A stretch of 64,000 nucleotides of DNA from Bacillus sp. ZZV12-4809 (GTDB lineage Bacteria > Bacillota > Bacilli > Bacillales > Cytobacillaceae), in assembly GCF_009849585.1 (NCBI RefSeq), contig NZ_VCRN01000005.1, positions 1-64,000 of the forward strand, read 5' to 3'. This document shows positions 45,510 to 57,463 of the stretch, piece by piece (the first letter of the stretch is position 1; each line of letters begins with the position of its first letter). Under the pieces are notes generated by a model. The model saw only the letters and a program-made list of their open reading frames with translations. It was not told the origin of the DNA and made no database searches. The translations under genes were made by a program, and so were the position numbers.

Positions 45510-46406
45510 TTATTCGTTCCTGCTATAAGGATTAATGTGAACAAAGACATTTTGAACATTTTCCAATTCAAGCAGCTTGCGTTTTACTTCCTTGCCGACC
45601 CGGTGGCCATCCTCAACAGTCATATTAGGATCCACTGAAACTTTAATATCAACAATAACATAATGTCCATGTTCCCTTGCATGCAATTCATCGATTCTTT
45701 TAACCTGATCGACGGATTCAGCCGTTTTGCGCATTTCAATTGTATCTTCCTCATGAAGCACATGATCAAGTGTGCTATGAATAGATTCTTTCCCAAGCCT
45801 CCACGCCATTTGGAGAATCATTATGGAAACAATAAGTCCAGCCACAGGATCTGCATATTCAAGCCACTCGATCCCCATTCTTCCGCCAATAACCGCACAG
45901 CCAATGCCTATTAAAGCGGCAATAGATGAATAAACATCTGAACGGTGTTCATAAGCATTAACAATTAAAGCATCACTGTTTAGTTTCTTTCCCAAATTAT
46001 ACTTATACCGAAACATTGCTTCTTTCACAATGATGGAAATCAGCACTGCAGCTATTGCAATTGCTTTTGGAGGTTCAATTGGAGAAAAGAATGATTCAAA
46101 TGATGATTTTCCGATTTCAATTCCCACGAGGAACAGCAGGACGGCAACAATTATGGCTGCTATCAATTCTGCTTTCCCATGCCCATATGGATGATCCTCA
46201 TCCGGCGGCTGTTTTGCGGCTCTCAGTCCCAAATATACAGCAAAGGACCCTGCAACATCCGAAGCTGAATGGACCGCATCCGCCACCAGCGCTTTACTCC
46301 CTGAATAAACACCAATTCCCCACTTAAGGGCAGCAAGAATAATATTGCCCACGATGCCGATTATAGCTGCAAATTCAGCCTTCTTAAAACGATCGTTATT
46401 TGCCAA
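45510..46406 (-). CDS. Cation diffusion facilitator family transporter
   Basis: A 298-residue CDF efflux protein with six membrane helices and a C-terminal cytoplasmic ferredoxin-like domain. Metal-site motifs are ALVADAVHSASDVAGSF (helix 2), HPYGHGKAELIAA and a second D-x-x-x-D-type set near HRSDVYSS (helix 5). Likely substrates are Zn2+, Mn2+ or Fe2+; the second site reads H-x-x-x-D, which alone does not settle it. The start is TTG at 46406 with AAGGAAG 6 nt upstream. Confidence 0.92.
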   Translation of the reverse strand: MANNDRFKKAEFAAIIGIVGNIILAALKWGIGVYSGSKALVADAVHSASDVAGSFAVYLGLRAAKQPPDEDHPYGHGKAELIAAIIVAVLLFLVGIEIGKSSFESFFSPIEPPKAIAIAAVLISIIVKEAMFRYKYNLGKKLNSDALIVNAYEHRSDVYSSIAALIGIGCAVIGGRMGIEWLEYADPVAGLIVSIMILQMAWRLGKESIHSTLDHVLHEEDTIEMRKTAESVDQVKRIDELHAREHGHYVIVDIKVSVDPNMTVEDGHRVGKEVKRKLLELENVQNVFVHINPYSRNE

Positions 46407-46504
46407 AGCGATACTTCCTTCCTCCCTGATCTTGCTATTAGTTTATCCTATTTCCCGGAATCATTAACCAAATTTGCAAAATAGACATCATCCTCTTTCA
46501 ATGA

Positions 46505-46536
46505 AAAAAAGCTCAGGCACATGCCTGAGCTTTTGT
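46505..46536. terminator. secDF terminator
   Basis: A stem AAAGCTCAGGC/GCCTGAGCTTT around a short loop (46508-46534) with A and T runs on both sides, between secDF and the CDF gene on the minus strand. Confidence 0.88.
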
Positions 46537-46541
46537 AATAA

Positions 46542-48806
46542 TTACACTTGAGGTTCGTCACTGACCTTGCGTTTTTCTTTAACAGTATGAATAACGCCTT
46601 TTTCTTTCAGTTCTTTGCCTTTCCATACTGCCCAAATCTGTGCAGCAAGGAAAATGGATGAATAGGTACCTGCGATTAAACCGATCAGAAGTGCAAACGA
46701 GAAGTTTCTGATTGATTCACTTCCAAACACCAAAAGTGCTACTACTGTAAAAACAACAGTCAGAACAGTATTAACAGATCGTCCCAATGTTTGGCGGAGA
46801 CTTTTATTTACAACGTCTGCAATGTCTTCAAATGATTTAAGTTTTTTCTTTTTCTGCATATTTTCACGCATCCGGTCGAAGGTTACGATGGTATCATTGA
46901 TTGAATAACCGACTACCGTCAGGACTGCCGCAATGAAGGTAATGTCCACTTCAAGGCGTGTAAAGCTAAATATAGCAATAATAAAGAAAGCATCATGCAG
47001 AAGTGCAAGAACTGCAGGCACTGCCATTTTAATTTCAAAACGGATGGTTACATAGATAATAATGCCGACAGAGGCAATAGCCAATGCAATCAGTGCGTTT
47101 TTGGCAAGTTCTTTACCAACTGTCGGTGAAACCGTGCTGACATTTGGATCGGCACCAAATTTTTCATGAAAATGAGTCTTTAATTCGGCTATTTCATTTT
47201 TAGTCAGTACACCCTTTAATCTTGCAACACCTATTTCCTTATTATCACCTGAAATGACAATATCATCGGTTTCTAATCCTACGGCAGATAATTCAGTTTG
47301 CAGCTCTTCCTTGGTTAAAGGTTTATCAGCAAGCTGCTCGATACGCGTACCGCTTGCAAAATCAATACCGAGGTTCAGCCTGAATACGGATACTATGATG
47401 ATCCCCACTGCAATTAATACAGCAGACAGAATGAAAAACTTCCTGCTGTGCCCTACAAAATCAAACTTATCAAATTTCGTCGGCAAATCCAGGGTATCGT
47501 AATTTTCAGCAATATTTTTAATCTCGCTTTTCTTAACTCCAAACCAGCCTGGCTTTTTATCAAGTGCTTTACTATGGACCCAAAGTCCCATTAGGAGCCT
47601 TGTGCCGTACACAGCAGTGATAAAGCTTGCCAGGATGCTTATAATAAGCATGGTAGCAAATCCTTTTACAGAACTTGTCCCATACAAGAATAATACGGCT
47701 GCTGCTAAAATAGTTGTGATATTCGCATCAAAGATTGTAGAAAGGGAGTTTTTCTCCCCTGCCTGGAAAGCAGATTTGATTGTCCTGCCCACTTTCATTT
47801 CTTCCCTGATTCTCTCATAGGTAATGATATTCGCATCAACAGCCATACCAACCCCAAGAATAAGCGCAGCGATGCCAGGAAGCGTCAATACGCCATTCAT
47901 CCAGTCAAATATGAGTATTATCAGATAAATATAAAATGATAATGTGAGTGTAGCAATGAACCCAGGAAAACGATATACAGCAATCATGTAGATAAAGATA
48001 ATCAATACCCCAACAATTCCGGCAAGAATGGTCGTTTCCATTGCCTGCTCACCGAATTTCGCACCTACTGATGTTGAATACACTTCATCCAGCTGTACAG
48101 GAAGAGATCCTGCATTTAATAAATCCGCCAGCGTCTGTGCTTCTTCAATTGTAAAGTTCCCAACAATGGAAACGGTATCCTGATTAAAGATTTGGCTTAC
48201 CTGTGGAGCAGATAAGTATTTTGGATCTTTTTTTGCTGCCTCGGCCTGGAAGGAATCCTGGCCTTCTTCAAAATCAAGCCAAATGACAAGCAAGTTATTT
48301 GGAGCTCCCATATTGACTATTTTTTGAGTTACATCTTTAAATTTGCCGGCACTTTTCAGCTTCAATGAAACACTCGGCTTTCCATTTTCATCAAATGTCT
48401 GCTTTGCACCATTTTCAGCAAGGTCTGAACCGTCCATCATCAACTGATCATTTACATCTCTAAATGATAAGTTAGCTTCTGTAGACAAAATTTCTCTCGC
48501 TTTATTCTGATCTGTTACACCAGCAAGCTGAACACGAATCCGCTTATCTCCTTCAATCTGGATATTCGGCTCACTGACTCCAAGAACATTGATCCGCCTG
48601 TCCAGTGCTTCAGCAGTACTTGCAAGGACATCTTTATTTACCTTCTGACCATCTTTTGGCGTGACTTCATAAAGAACCTCAAATCCGCCCTGCAAATCAA
48701 GTCCAAGCTTAATATCTTTTAAGATGTTGTTCGTCGTTGCTCCAGCCAGGCTTCCCAGTAATAAAACAATCAGGAAAAAAGCAACGATACGGCTGCGCTT
48801 TACCAT
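46542..48806 (-). CDS. secDF: Protein translocase subunit SecDF (fused)
   Basis: A 754-residue fusion of SecD and SecF, as in other Bacilli, with about 12 membrane helices and two large external loops. SecD motifs DIKLGLDLQGGFEVLYEV and LGVGMAVDANIITYERIREE, and SecF motifs NLGIDFASGTRIEQL and VVGYSINDTIVTFDRMRENM, show the paired RND-like Asp residues that use the proton motive force to pull secreted proteins through SecYEG. yajC, encoding a partner subunit, lies 4 kb away. Confidence 0.97.
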   Translation of the reverse strand: MVKRSRIVAFFLIVLLLGSLAGATTNNILKDIKLGLDLQGGFEVLYEVTPKDGQKVNKDVLASTAEALDRRINVLGVSEPNIQIEGDKRIRVQLAGVTDQNKAREILSTEANLSFRDVNDQLMMDGSDLAENGAKQTFDENGKPSVSLKLKSAGKFKDVTQKIVNMGAPNNLLVIWLDFEEGQDSFQAEAAKKDPKYLSAPQVSQIFNQDTVSIVGNFTIEEAQTLADLLNAGSLPVQLDEVYSTSVGAKFGEQAMETTILAGIVGVLIIFIYMIAVYRFPGFIATLTLSFYIYLIILIFDWMNGVLTLPGIAALILGVGMAVDANIITYERIREEMKVGRTIKSAFQAGEKNSLSTIFDANITTILAAAVLFLYGTSSVKGFATMLIISILASFITAVYGTRLLMGLWVHSKALDKKPGWFGVKKSEIKNIAENYDTLDLPTKFDKFDFVGHSRKFFILSAVLIAVGIIIVSVFRLNLGIDFASGTRIEQLADKPLTKEELQTELSAVGLETDDIVISGDNKEIGVARLKGVLTKNEIAELKTHFHEKFGADPNVSTVSPTVGKELAKNALIALAIASVGIIIYVTIRFEIKMAVPAVLALLHDAFFIIAIFSFTRLEVDITFIAAVLTVVGYSINDTIVTFDRMRENMQKKKKLKSFEDIADVVNKSLRQTLGRSVNTVLTVVFTVVALLVFGSESIRNFSFALLIGLIAGTYSSIFLAAQIWAVWKGKELKEKGVIHTVKEKRKVSDEPQV

Positions 48807-49095
48807 TCTGAATAAATCCTCCTTAGCTATCGCCCGCTATTTGATATAACAGGCACTCCATCAGCGGCGTGATGCATTATTTACCAAAACTTCATGGGAG
48901 GCTGCATAATCTTTAGGTATGCATGCCCGTTAAAAGACTGTTGTTTGATTCACTCGTTTTTTTAAATTTCATTCTATGTATGACCTATGACATGAAAAAA
49001 GACCAATTACTCCGCTTTTCATTATGAAACAGATTGTAAAACCTGTCAATTTGTCTTAAATCATGTTAAACCAGGGGAAAACCGGAAAATTCTAA

Positions 49096-49392
49096 TTACT
49101 TTAATAGTTTTCTCCGTTCTTCTTCATTCTCGAAAGAAAATTCTGCCTCTTTAAAAGCCTCGATGGTAGCATAGTGGATGTATTCACTCACCTTTACCTC
49201 CATTATTTCTTCCACAATTTCAAATAGCCTGACATTTTCTTTTGGTTTTTTCCACTTTTTCTTTGTCAGATATCCCCAGAGTTCCTGTTCAGTCACTTTT
49301 TTATATCCCAGAAGCTGAAATTCATCCAATTTGCTTTCCAATGCAGGTTTTACCGTAGTGCGAAAATAATCATATTCATGGCCGATTTTCAT
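49096..49392 (-). CDS. comN: Post-transcriptional regulator ComN (YrzD)
   Basis: A 98-residue protein starting MKIGHEYDYFRTTVKPALES, with an all-helical charged sequence (YKKVTEQELWGYLTKKKWKK) ending EERRKLLK. It matches ComN/YrzD of B. subtilis, which localises to division sites and the poles through DivIVA and regulates comE mRNA. The ATG at 49392 is just downstream of GGGGAGGCGG. It is divergent from spoVB. Confidence 0.85.
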   Translation of the reverse strand: MKIGHEYDYFRTTVKPALESKLDEFQLLGYKKVTEQELWGYLTKKKWKKPKENVRLFEIVEEIMEVKVSEYIHYATIEAFKEAEFSFENEEERRKLLK

Positions 49393-49514
49393 TTTCAGCC
49401 GCCTCCCCGCCATTAATAACATGGAAATTATGATAGCCTGTCATGCTTTGTCCTCTATCTTGCATATAGATAATTGTATATGATATTACCCATTTTGAGA
49501 AGGCAGGGAGTTGA

Positions 49515-51080
49515 ATGTCCAAATTTCTGAAAGGCACCATGATCCTGCTCGCTGCAGGTCTGGTGACCAGGGTCCTTGGCTTTATTAACAGAATTGTCAT
49601 TGCCCGATTTATTGGAGAAGAAGGTGTTGGCCTCTATATGATGGCCTTTCCCACCATGATTCTTGTCGTCACCATCACACAGCTCGGGCTGCCGGTTGCT
49701 ATTTCGAAAAGTGTGGCAGAGGCAGAGGCAAGAGGCGATACAGCAAAAATCAAGAAAATATTAATTGTTTCCTTAGCAACGACCATCTCACTTTCCATAG
49801 TTTTCACTCCCGCTTTAATTTTGCTCGCACCATTATTATCAGAGACACTCTTTACTGATAACAGGACACACTTGCCTTTGATGGCAATCGCACCAATTGT
49901 GCCGATTATTGCCGTTTCCTCAGTCATTCGGGGTTACTTCCAGGGCAGGCAGAACATGAAGCCTGCTGCCTATTCCCAGATGATTGAGCAGATAGTCCGA
50001 ATCAGCCTGATCGCTTTAATGACTAAGGCATTCCTGCCATATGGAATTGAGTATGCGGCGGCGGGTGCCATGCTGGCAGCAGTTATCGGGGAGCTTGCAT
50101 CATTGCTTTATTTAATGACCACATTTAAGCTTAAAAAGAAATTCAGAGTCAGGAAACAATTTTTTAAATATGTGTCTTCCGGAAAAAGCACATTTAACGA
50201 ATTGATGACTGTTGCCCTTCCAACAACTGGCAGCAGAATGATCGGTTCGGTCTCTTGGTTTTTTGAACCGATTGTAGTAGCACAAAGTCTTGCACTTGCA
50301 GGTGTTGCAGCAGCTGCTGCTACGAAGCAGTATGGTGCTCTTACGGGCTTTGCCATGCCTCTTCTGATGCTGCCATCGTTCATTACTTATTCTCTGTCAA
50401 CTTCTCTTGTTCCAGCTATAAGCGAGGCAAATTCCCAAAATAAGATGGGGCTGATCGAATACAGGCTTCAGCAGGCGCTTCGCTTTGCATTTATTACCGG
50501 CGGCCTGGCGGTTGTGGTTCTTTACGTCCTTTCCGATCAGCTAATGGAAGTGATGTATGGCTCCTCAAGCGGCTCACATTTTATTAAACTAATGGCTCCC
50601 TTCTTCCTTTTTTATTATTATCAGGGACCTCTTCAGGCAACATTACAGGCATTGAATCTAGCCCGTGCGGCTATGATCAACAGTCTGATTGGCGCGGTTG
50701 TAAAGACAGCAGTTATCTTTCTCCTGGCGAGCCAGCCTGCTTTCGGGATAAACGGAGTTGCGATGGGGATCTTGACAGGAACAGTCCTGGTGACAATGCT
50801 TCATTTTGCAACCGTTCTGAAAGCTATTTCCTTTACTTTTTTCATAAGAGACTATATAAAAACGTTTATTGCAATGGTTATGTCAGGAGGAGCCGGGTTC
50901 TGGATGCTAAAAGACATCCTTGCCACTGACATGAATACAGCCGCAGGGGTTATTTTGGTATCCACTGTTATCACAATTGTCTATATCGTCCTTTTATTAC
51001 TCTTAAAACTGATTAAAAAGAATGACTTGGTCCGTATTCCCGGGATAGGCAAAATGATATCCAGGCTGGCATTCAAATAA
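49515..51080 (+). CDS. spoVB: Stage V sporulation protein B (MATE/MurJ-fold flippase)
   Basis: A 521-residue integral membrane protein with 13-14 helices of the MOP/polysaccharide flippase superfamily. The start MSKFLKGTMILLAAGLVTRV and the motif FINRIVIARFIGEEGVGLYM are characteristic of SpoVB, needed for spore cortex synthesis, probably as a lipid II flippase in the mother cell. It is flanked by comN and yrbG as in B. subtilis. The ATG is preceded by AGGGAG. Confidence 0.95.
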   Translation: MSKFLKGTMILLAAGLVTRVLGFINRIVIARFIGEEGVGLYMMAFPTMILVVTITQLGLPVAISKSVAEAEARGDTAKIKKILIVSLATTISLSIVFTPALILLAPLLSETLFTDNRTHLPLMAIAPIVPIIAVSSVIRGYFQGRQNMKPAAYSQMIEQIVRISLIALMTKAFLPYGIEYAAAGAMLAAVIGELASLLYLMTTFKLKKKFRVRKQFFKYVSSGKSTFNELMTVALPTTGSRMIGSVSWFFEPIVVAQSLALAGVAAAAATKQYGALTGFAMPLLMLPSFITYSLSTSLVPAISEANSQNKMGLIEYRLQQALRFAFITGGLAVVVLYVLSDQLMEVMYGSSSGSHFIKLMAPFFLFYYYQGPLQATLQALNLARAAMINSLIGAVVKTAVIFLLASQPAFGINGVAMGILTGTVLVTMLHFATVLKAISFTFFIRDYIKTFIAMVMSGGAGFWMLKDILATDMNTAAGVILVSTVITIVYIVLLLLLKLIKKNDLVRIPGIGKMISRLAFK

Positions 51081-51091
51081 AGTGAGATTTC

Positions 51092-51210
51092 AATCAGCGG
51101 GGTGGTTCCTTATCCCCGCTGATTGTAAGTTGATGCCAACAGGAAGTGAGGCATAAAGACGCTGCCACAGGATGCGGCGTTCTTAGTCTTTGTTCTTCTT
51201 TTCAGTCCAT
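51092..51210 (-). ncRNA. UCCU-loop structured RNA, copy 2 (Bacillaceae-1-like)
   Basis: On the minus strand: hairpin ACGCCGC-ATCCTGTG-GCAGCGT (51159-51180) with loop AUCCU, hairpin TGCC...GGCA with loop UUCCU (51134-51153), and an 11-bp stem AATCAGCGGGG/CCCCGCTGATT (51092-51102 with 51114-51124). Most positions match 12499-12620; in the last stem two wobble pairs of copy 1 are G-C pairs here, which indicates selection on structure. It lies between convergent spoVB and yrbG. Confidence 0.6.
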
Positions 51211-51249
51211 TACGGTCAGTTTGACTGTGATAAACAAGATCAACCGTAC

Positions 51250-51900
51250 TTATTTTCTTTCATCAAACAAATCAACATAAAATTGGCCATTTTCATAACT
51301 GCAGAATGAAATCTCGGATATCTCTTTATACCCTTCTTTGCGAAGTTCCTGACGCAGCCAAAATTCACTTTTATCGATCGTTTCCAGGTTAGTTTTCTGA
51401 ATCCTTCCATCTATGATTAAAGGGATTGTTATTCCCCCATCTTTACTGTCATTTCTTTCAAAGACTGACAGTGTACCGGAGGATTCCAGGATAGCAAATT
51501 CCACATCGGAGATTTTGGCAATATCTTTTTCTCTTAGCTGAAGAAGCAGGTCATCAAAGTTATACCGCTGTTTCCTCATGGCATTTTCATCTATTTTTCC
51601 TTTATTAATAATAATTGTTGGCTTACCATCAACTAAGTCCCTGAATCTTTTGCTCTTCAGAGAGAATATGGCCAATACAATTTGCACAACCATCAAAAGG
51701 AGCATGGGGAGCACATTTTTAATAATATTTGAATCCGGAGTTTCAATCGCGACAACTGCAAGTTCAGCTATCATGATATAGACGACAAGGTCCAGGACGC
51801 TTAGTTCTCCAATTTCTCTTTTGCCCATTAGTCTAAATATGAGAAGGATGACTGCATACAGAAATAAGGTTCGTATAACAATGATTAGATATTCTTCCAC
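51250..51900 (-). CDS. yrbG: YrbG, DUF421/YetF-family membrane protein
   Basis: A 216-residue protein with three N-terminal helices, then the conserved FRLMGKREIGELSVLDLVVY and a cytoplasmic DUF421 domain (RYNFDDLLLQLREKDIAKIS, SGTLSVFERN). Members such as YetF and YdfR affect spore germination and membrane properties, mechanism unknown. The GTG at 51900 (VEEYLIIVIR) follows AAGGAG at 10 nt and gives the family's usual N-terminus; the frame is open to 51945. Confidence 0.9.
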   Translation of the reverse strand: MEEYLIIVIRTLFLYAVILLIFRLMGKREIGELSVLDLVVYIMIAELAVVAIETPDSNIIKNVLPMLLLMVVQIVLAIFSLKSKRFRDLVDGKPTIIINKGKIDENAMRKQRYNFDDLLLQLREKDIAKISDVEFAILESSGTLSVFERNDSKDGGITIPLIIDGRIQKTNLETIDKSEFWLRQELRKEGYKEISEISFCSYENGQFYVDLFDERK

Positions 51901-52098
51901 TTTTACAGCACTCCTTTTGATGCAATCCTTTCTATTCTTCCGCATATTTGAACATTTATGTGTATATGGGGTTTTTCTTTGAACAATTTCTATTCTATTT
52001 TTTCAATGGCTGAATATGCTTGTACTAAGGAAAAAGGCTGTCTTCCCCAAGGGGTGAAAGCTGTTCCTATTTACTCATTAAGAAGGGAGAGGGTTCAT

Positions 52099-52485
52099 AT
52101 AGAAGAATCAAAGAACTTTGGCAGCGCTGTCCTTTACGGTATTATAGCGATTTTTGCCATAGCCGTTGCCGCCAGTCTCATTTTTTCACTGCTTCTGCGG
52201 TTTACATCACTGCAGGAGTCATCCTTGCAGTATATTATTACTGCCGTTTCATTCATTTCTCTTTTTGCAGGCGGGTTCATTTCGGGAGGTAAAGGGAAGC
52301 AAAAAGGCTGGCTGCTTGGAGGCTTAACCGGCCTAATTTATTCAATCGTCATTTTCCTTTTTCAATATTTAGGTCATGACAGTTTATTTAATATGGAACA
52401 AATGATATACCACACCTGTTTCACACTTACAGCCATGATGGGCGGTATACTGGGAGTGAATCTCAACACTAAGAGAACCGCATAA
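52099..52485 (+). CDS. yrzE: TIGR04086-family membrane protein (YrzE), apparent AUA start
   Basis: A protein with four membrane helices containing NFGSAVLYGIIAIFAIAVAA, FAGGFISGGKGKQKGWLLGG and MMGGILGVNLN, matching TIGR04086/YrzE, which lies beside yrbG and yajC in B. subtilis. Family proteins begin a few residues before GSAVLYG, but no ATG, GTG or TTG exists there. The only strong ribosome site (AAGGGAGAGG, 52084-52092) points to ATA at 52099 (ATA GAA GAA TCA), giving 128 residues. Alternatives upstream are GTG 52054 and ATG 52006, both with poor ribosome sites. The frame is open from 51958. Confidence 0.8.
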   Translation: MEESKNFGSAVLYGIIAIFAIAVAASLIFSLLLRFTSLQESSLQYIITAVSFISLFAGGFISGGKGKQKGWLLGGLTGLIYSIVIFLFQYLGHDSLFNMEQMIYHTCFTLTAMMGGILGVNLNTKRTA

Positions 52486-52521
52486 AAAAGAAGGTCCTGA
52501 GTTTCAGGACCTTCTTTTTTG
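52486..52521. terminator. Bidirectional terminator
   Basis: A 15-bp stem AAAAGAAGGTCCTGA/TCAGGACCTTCTTTT with a 3-nt nominal loop (52486-52518) between convergent yrzE and yajC. Confidence 0.92.
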
Positions 52522-52524
52522 ATA

Positions 52525-52809
52525 TTAAGATTTTGCTAATGCATCGCCAGTTGCCTGCGTTACTTCGCGGATAGCTGCACGATCGTATGTAAGACGGCTT
52601 CCGTCACCACATTTAATAACCACTTTGTCTTCGTCGATAGCATCAACGAATCCATGAAGACCGCCGATTGTTACAACCTTATCTCCCTTTTTCAAGTCAC
52701 TCTGCATTTGCTGAACTGCCTTTTGGCGTTTCTGCTGCGGACGAATTAACAGGAAATAGAATAAGACAAACATCAATAATAATGGTCCTAATGTTCCTAA
52801 AAGCTCCAT
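52525..52809 (-). CDS. yajC: Preprotein translocase subunit YajC
   Basis: A 94-residue protein with one N-terminal helix (MELLGTLGPLLLMFVLFYFL) followed by LIRPQQKRQKAVQQM and a small cytoplasmic domain (GDKVVTIGGLHGFVDAIDED). It joins the SecDF-YajC complex. The ATG at 52809 follows AAAGGGGGG. It is 67 nt after tgt and ends the ruvAB-queA-tgt-yajC unit. Confidence 0.96.
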   Translation of the reverse strand: MELLGTLGPLLLMFVLFYFLLIRPQQKRQKAVQQMQSDLKKGDKVVTIGGLHGFVDAIDEDKVVIKCGDGSRLTYDRAAIREVTQATGDALAKS

Positions 52810-52876
52810 TGTTTTCCCCCCTTTCAAAGATCGGCCCAATTTAAGGAGTACTGTTCCTTAAATGAACTCTCTATTA

Positions 52877-55104
<2,228 letters not shown>

Positions 55105-55132
55105 GATGTCACCCTTCTGTTATTCAAATAGA

Positions 55133-55339
55133 CTACCGGAACCTGCCAATAAAATAAAAGATGGCAGATAGGATAATACTCAGCAATATCGATGTAACGA
55201 CTGGAAAATAAAATGTCGTATTGCCTTTTTTAATCACTAAATCTCCATGCAGCTTGCCAATATTAATAAACTGGCTTATAAAGCCTATGGCGAAAATGAT
55301 GGCACCAACAACCATCAGCCACTTCGATATGCCGTTCAA
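55133..55339 (-). CDS. DUF2905 small membrane protein
   Basis: A 68-residue protein with two membrane helices (about 6-24 and 45-65) and the conserved turn [20 protein letters not shown] of the DUF2905 family. The function is unknown; the family occurs next to ruvB and queA in many Firmicutes. Its start overlaps the ruvB stop by 4 nt (ATGA), so it is translationally coupled to ruvB. Confidence 0.88.
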   Translation of the reverse strand: MNGISKWLMVVGAIIFAIGFISQFINIGKLHGDLVIKKGNTTFYFPVVTSILLSIILSAIFYFIGRFR

Positions 55340-56337
55340 TCAGAAGGCACCTCCATTTGAAAATGGAGGTACACCAGGTCCGTTACAATTCTTCCTCTTG
55401 GCGTCCGCTGAAGAAACCCAATCTGCAATAAATAGGGTTCATAAACATCTTCAATCGTATGCGCTTCTTCTCCAATGGTCGCAGCAATGGTTTCAAGGCC
55501 AACAGGTCCGCCCCGGAATTTTTCTATTATCCCTCTTAATAATTTATGGTCAATATGATCAAGGCCTAAACGGTCAACCTGCAAAAGCTCAAGGGCTTCT
55601 TTGGCGAGTGGTTCATCAATTTGGCCGTCCGCTTTGACCTGGGCAAAATCCCTGACTCTCCGGAGGAGCCTGTTTGCAATTCGGGGCGTGCCTCTTGACC
55701 TTCTTGCCACTTCAATCGCTGCTTTTTGGTCTATGCCTGTATCCAGCACCTCAGCTGTGCGGATAACAATATCTGTCAGCTGCTCTTCTGAGTAATATTC
55801 AAGCCTGCTGAGCACACCAAAGCGGTCTCTTAAAGGAGCCGATAACGACCCGGCTCTAGTTGTCGCGCCAACCAGTGTAAAAGGCGGCAGATCCAGCCTT
55901 ACTGATCTGGCACTTGGCCCTTTTCCAATAACAATATCAAGGCAGAAGTCTTCCATTGCAGGGTAAAGAACTTCTTCGATAGACCGCGGCAAGCGATGAA
56001 TTTCATCAATAAACAGGACGTCACCTGGTTCCAGCGCAGTCAGGATTGCCGCCAAGTCACCTGGCCTTTCAATCGCAGGGCCTGCAGTTGTTCTGATATT
56101 TACGCCCATTTCATTGGCAATAATAGCAGCCAGTGTGGTTTTCCCCAAACCGGGCGGCCCATATAGAAGGACATGATCCAAGGTCTCCTCGCGTATTCTG
56201 GCGGCTTTAATAAAGATCTCGAGGTTCTCCTTTACTTTATCCTGACCAATATACTGCTTTAGTGTCTGCGGGCGCAGGCTCTGTTCAAATGAAAGATCCT
56301 GAAGATCAGCTTCACCGGATATAATCCGCTCTTCCAT
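55336..56337 (-). CDS. ruvB: Holliday junction branch migration ATPase RuvB
   Basis: A 333-residue AAA+ hexameric motor. Walker [12 protein letters not shown], Walker [11 protein letters not shown], sensor 1 [18 protein letters not shown] and the C-terminal winged helix ([20 protein letters not shown]) are all present. It drives branch migration with RuvA, encoded 52 nt upstream. Confidence 0.98.
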   Translation of the reverse strand: MEERIISGEADLQDLSFEQSLRPQTLKQYIGQDKVKENLEIFIKAARIREETLDHVLLYGPPGLGKTTLAAIIANEMGVNIRTTAGPAIERPGDLAAILTALEPGDVLFIDEIHRLPRSIEEVLYPAMEDFCLDIVIGKGPSARSVRLDLPPFTLVGATTRAGSLSAPLRDRFGVLSRLEYYSEEQLTDIVIRTAEVLDTGIDQKAAIEVARRSRGTPRIANRLLRRVRDFAQVKADGQIDEPLAKEALELLQVDRLGLDHIDHKLLRGIIEKFRGGPVGLETIAATIGEEAHTIEDVYEPYLLQIGFLQRTPRGRIVTDLVYLHFQMEVPSD

Positions 56338-56389
56338 ACTTAATCACCTTCTTAATTTCAGCATAAAACGAATCGGCCTTCTTCAACAA

Positions 56390-57001
56390 TTATAGTTTTA
56401 AAAGCTTTTGCAGAGCTTTCTTTATGTATTGGTCCGTTGTAAGCTTTTCTTTTTTCAGTTCCGGCGTAATCCTTTTTAGTTCCTTATCAGAATAGCCCAG
56501 TGCTTTTAATGCAAGCAATGCTTCTTCCAAATCTCCCGCATGCGCGCTATCAGACTGAATTTTATCCGCTGAAAACAGATTGGGAAAGAAGTCAGGTACA
56601 ATATCCGGAAGCTTGCCTTTAAGATCAAGAATCATTTGCCTGGCAGTTTTCTTTCCGACTCCAGGAAACTTAACAAGGAAAGCTTCATCTTCATTTTCAA
56701 TCGCCTGCACTACCTGTTCCGGTTCACCTGATGCAAGAATCGCAAGTGCTCCCTTCGGCCCAATGCCGGTAACATTAAGCAGCCTGGTAAACAGAGTCTT
56801 CTCCTCACGAGTCTGAAAACCATACAATGCCATGATATCTTCCCGTACATAATGATAAGTGAATATCCTGACTTCCTGCCCGAACTCCGGTGTATAGCTA
56901 AATGGATTTGGCGTTAATATCTGATATCCGATACCATTATTTTCAATAACTACATATTCAGGTCCGATAAAATCGAGCCTGCCTTTTACAAATTCAAACA
57001 A
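56390..57001 (-). CDS. ruvA: Holliday junction DNA-binding protein RuvA
   Basis: A 203-residue protein: N-terminal OB fold ([20 protein letters not shown]), two helix-hairpin-helix motifs ([16 protein letters not shown] and [20 protein letters not shown]) that grip the four-way junction, and a C-terminal three-helix domain ([14 protein letters not shown]) that contacts RuvB. It is the first gene of the ruvAB line here; the mrp operon follows upstream in place of bofC seen in B. subtilis. Confidence 0.97.
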   Translation of the reverse strand: MFEFVKGRLDFIGPEYVVIENNGIGYQILTPNPFSYTPEFGQEVRIFTYHYVREDIMALYGFQTREEKTLFTRLLNVTGIGPKGALAILASGEPEQVVQAIENEDEAFLVKFPGVGKKTARQMILDLKGKLPDIVPDFFPNLFSADKIQSDSAHAGDLEEALLALKALGYSDKELKRITPELKKEKLTTDQYIKKALQKLLKL

Positions 57002-57097
57002 TGCCTTTCTCTCCCCTAATTCAACTGTACCTCATTGTACCATAAACTTTTTGGCACGAAGAAAAAAATGCTGCAGACACTCTTCTTAAGACTTGTT

Positions 57098-57463
57098 CTA
57101 TGCATCCTCTTGATCTTTTCTAAAAGCTCCCTTTAAATCATCTTTAACACTAATACTGCTCATCTCTACACTTGAGCGATAAGCAGCCCGGCAAATTACA
57201 TGTGCCGAAACAGGGGCAGTCAGAAATACGAAAAATATCCCAAGCAGTAATCGAATACTGAAAAAATTATCTGCAAACAGAAAAAACAGGAATGCTCCAA
57301 ACAATGTAAACATTACACCCAAAGTGGAGCTTTTTGAAGCGGCATGAGACCGGGTATAAACATCGGGAAGCCGTATAATTCCGATTGCACTCAAAAAACT
57401 GAAAATGGTGCCTGTCAAAATTAAAATGGCTGCTACCAATTCACTTGTGACGTCTGCGTTCAA
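57098..57463 (-). CDS. mrpG: Na+/H+ antiporter subunit MrpG (MnhG)
   Basis: A 121-residue subunit with three membrane helices and the signature SAIGIIRLPDVYTRSHAASK. The start is TTG at 57463: AGAGGTG lies 6 nt upstream inside the end of mrpF, and the frame open to 57526 would overlap mrpF far more. The 23-nt overlap with mrpF implies translational coupling. Last gene of the operon. Confidence 0.93.
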   Translation of the reverse strand: MNADVTSELVAAILILTGTIFSFLSAIGIIRLPDVYTRSHAASKSSTLGVMFTLFGAFLFFLFADNFFSIRLLLGIFFVFLTAPVSAHVICRAAYRSSVEMSSISVKDDLKGAFRKDQEDA

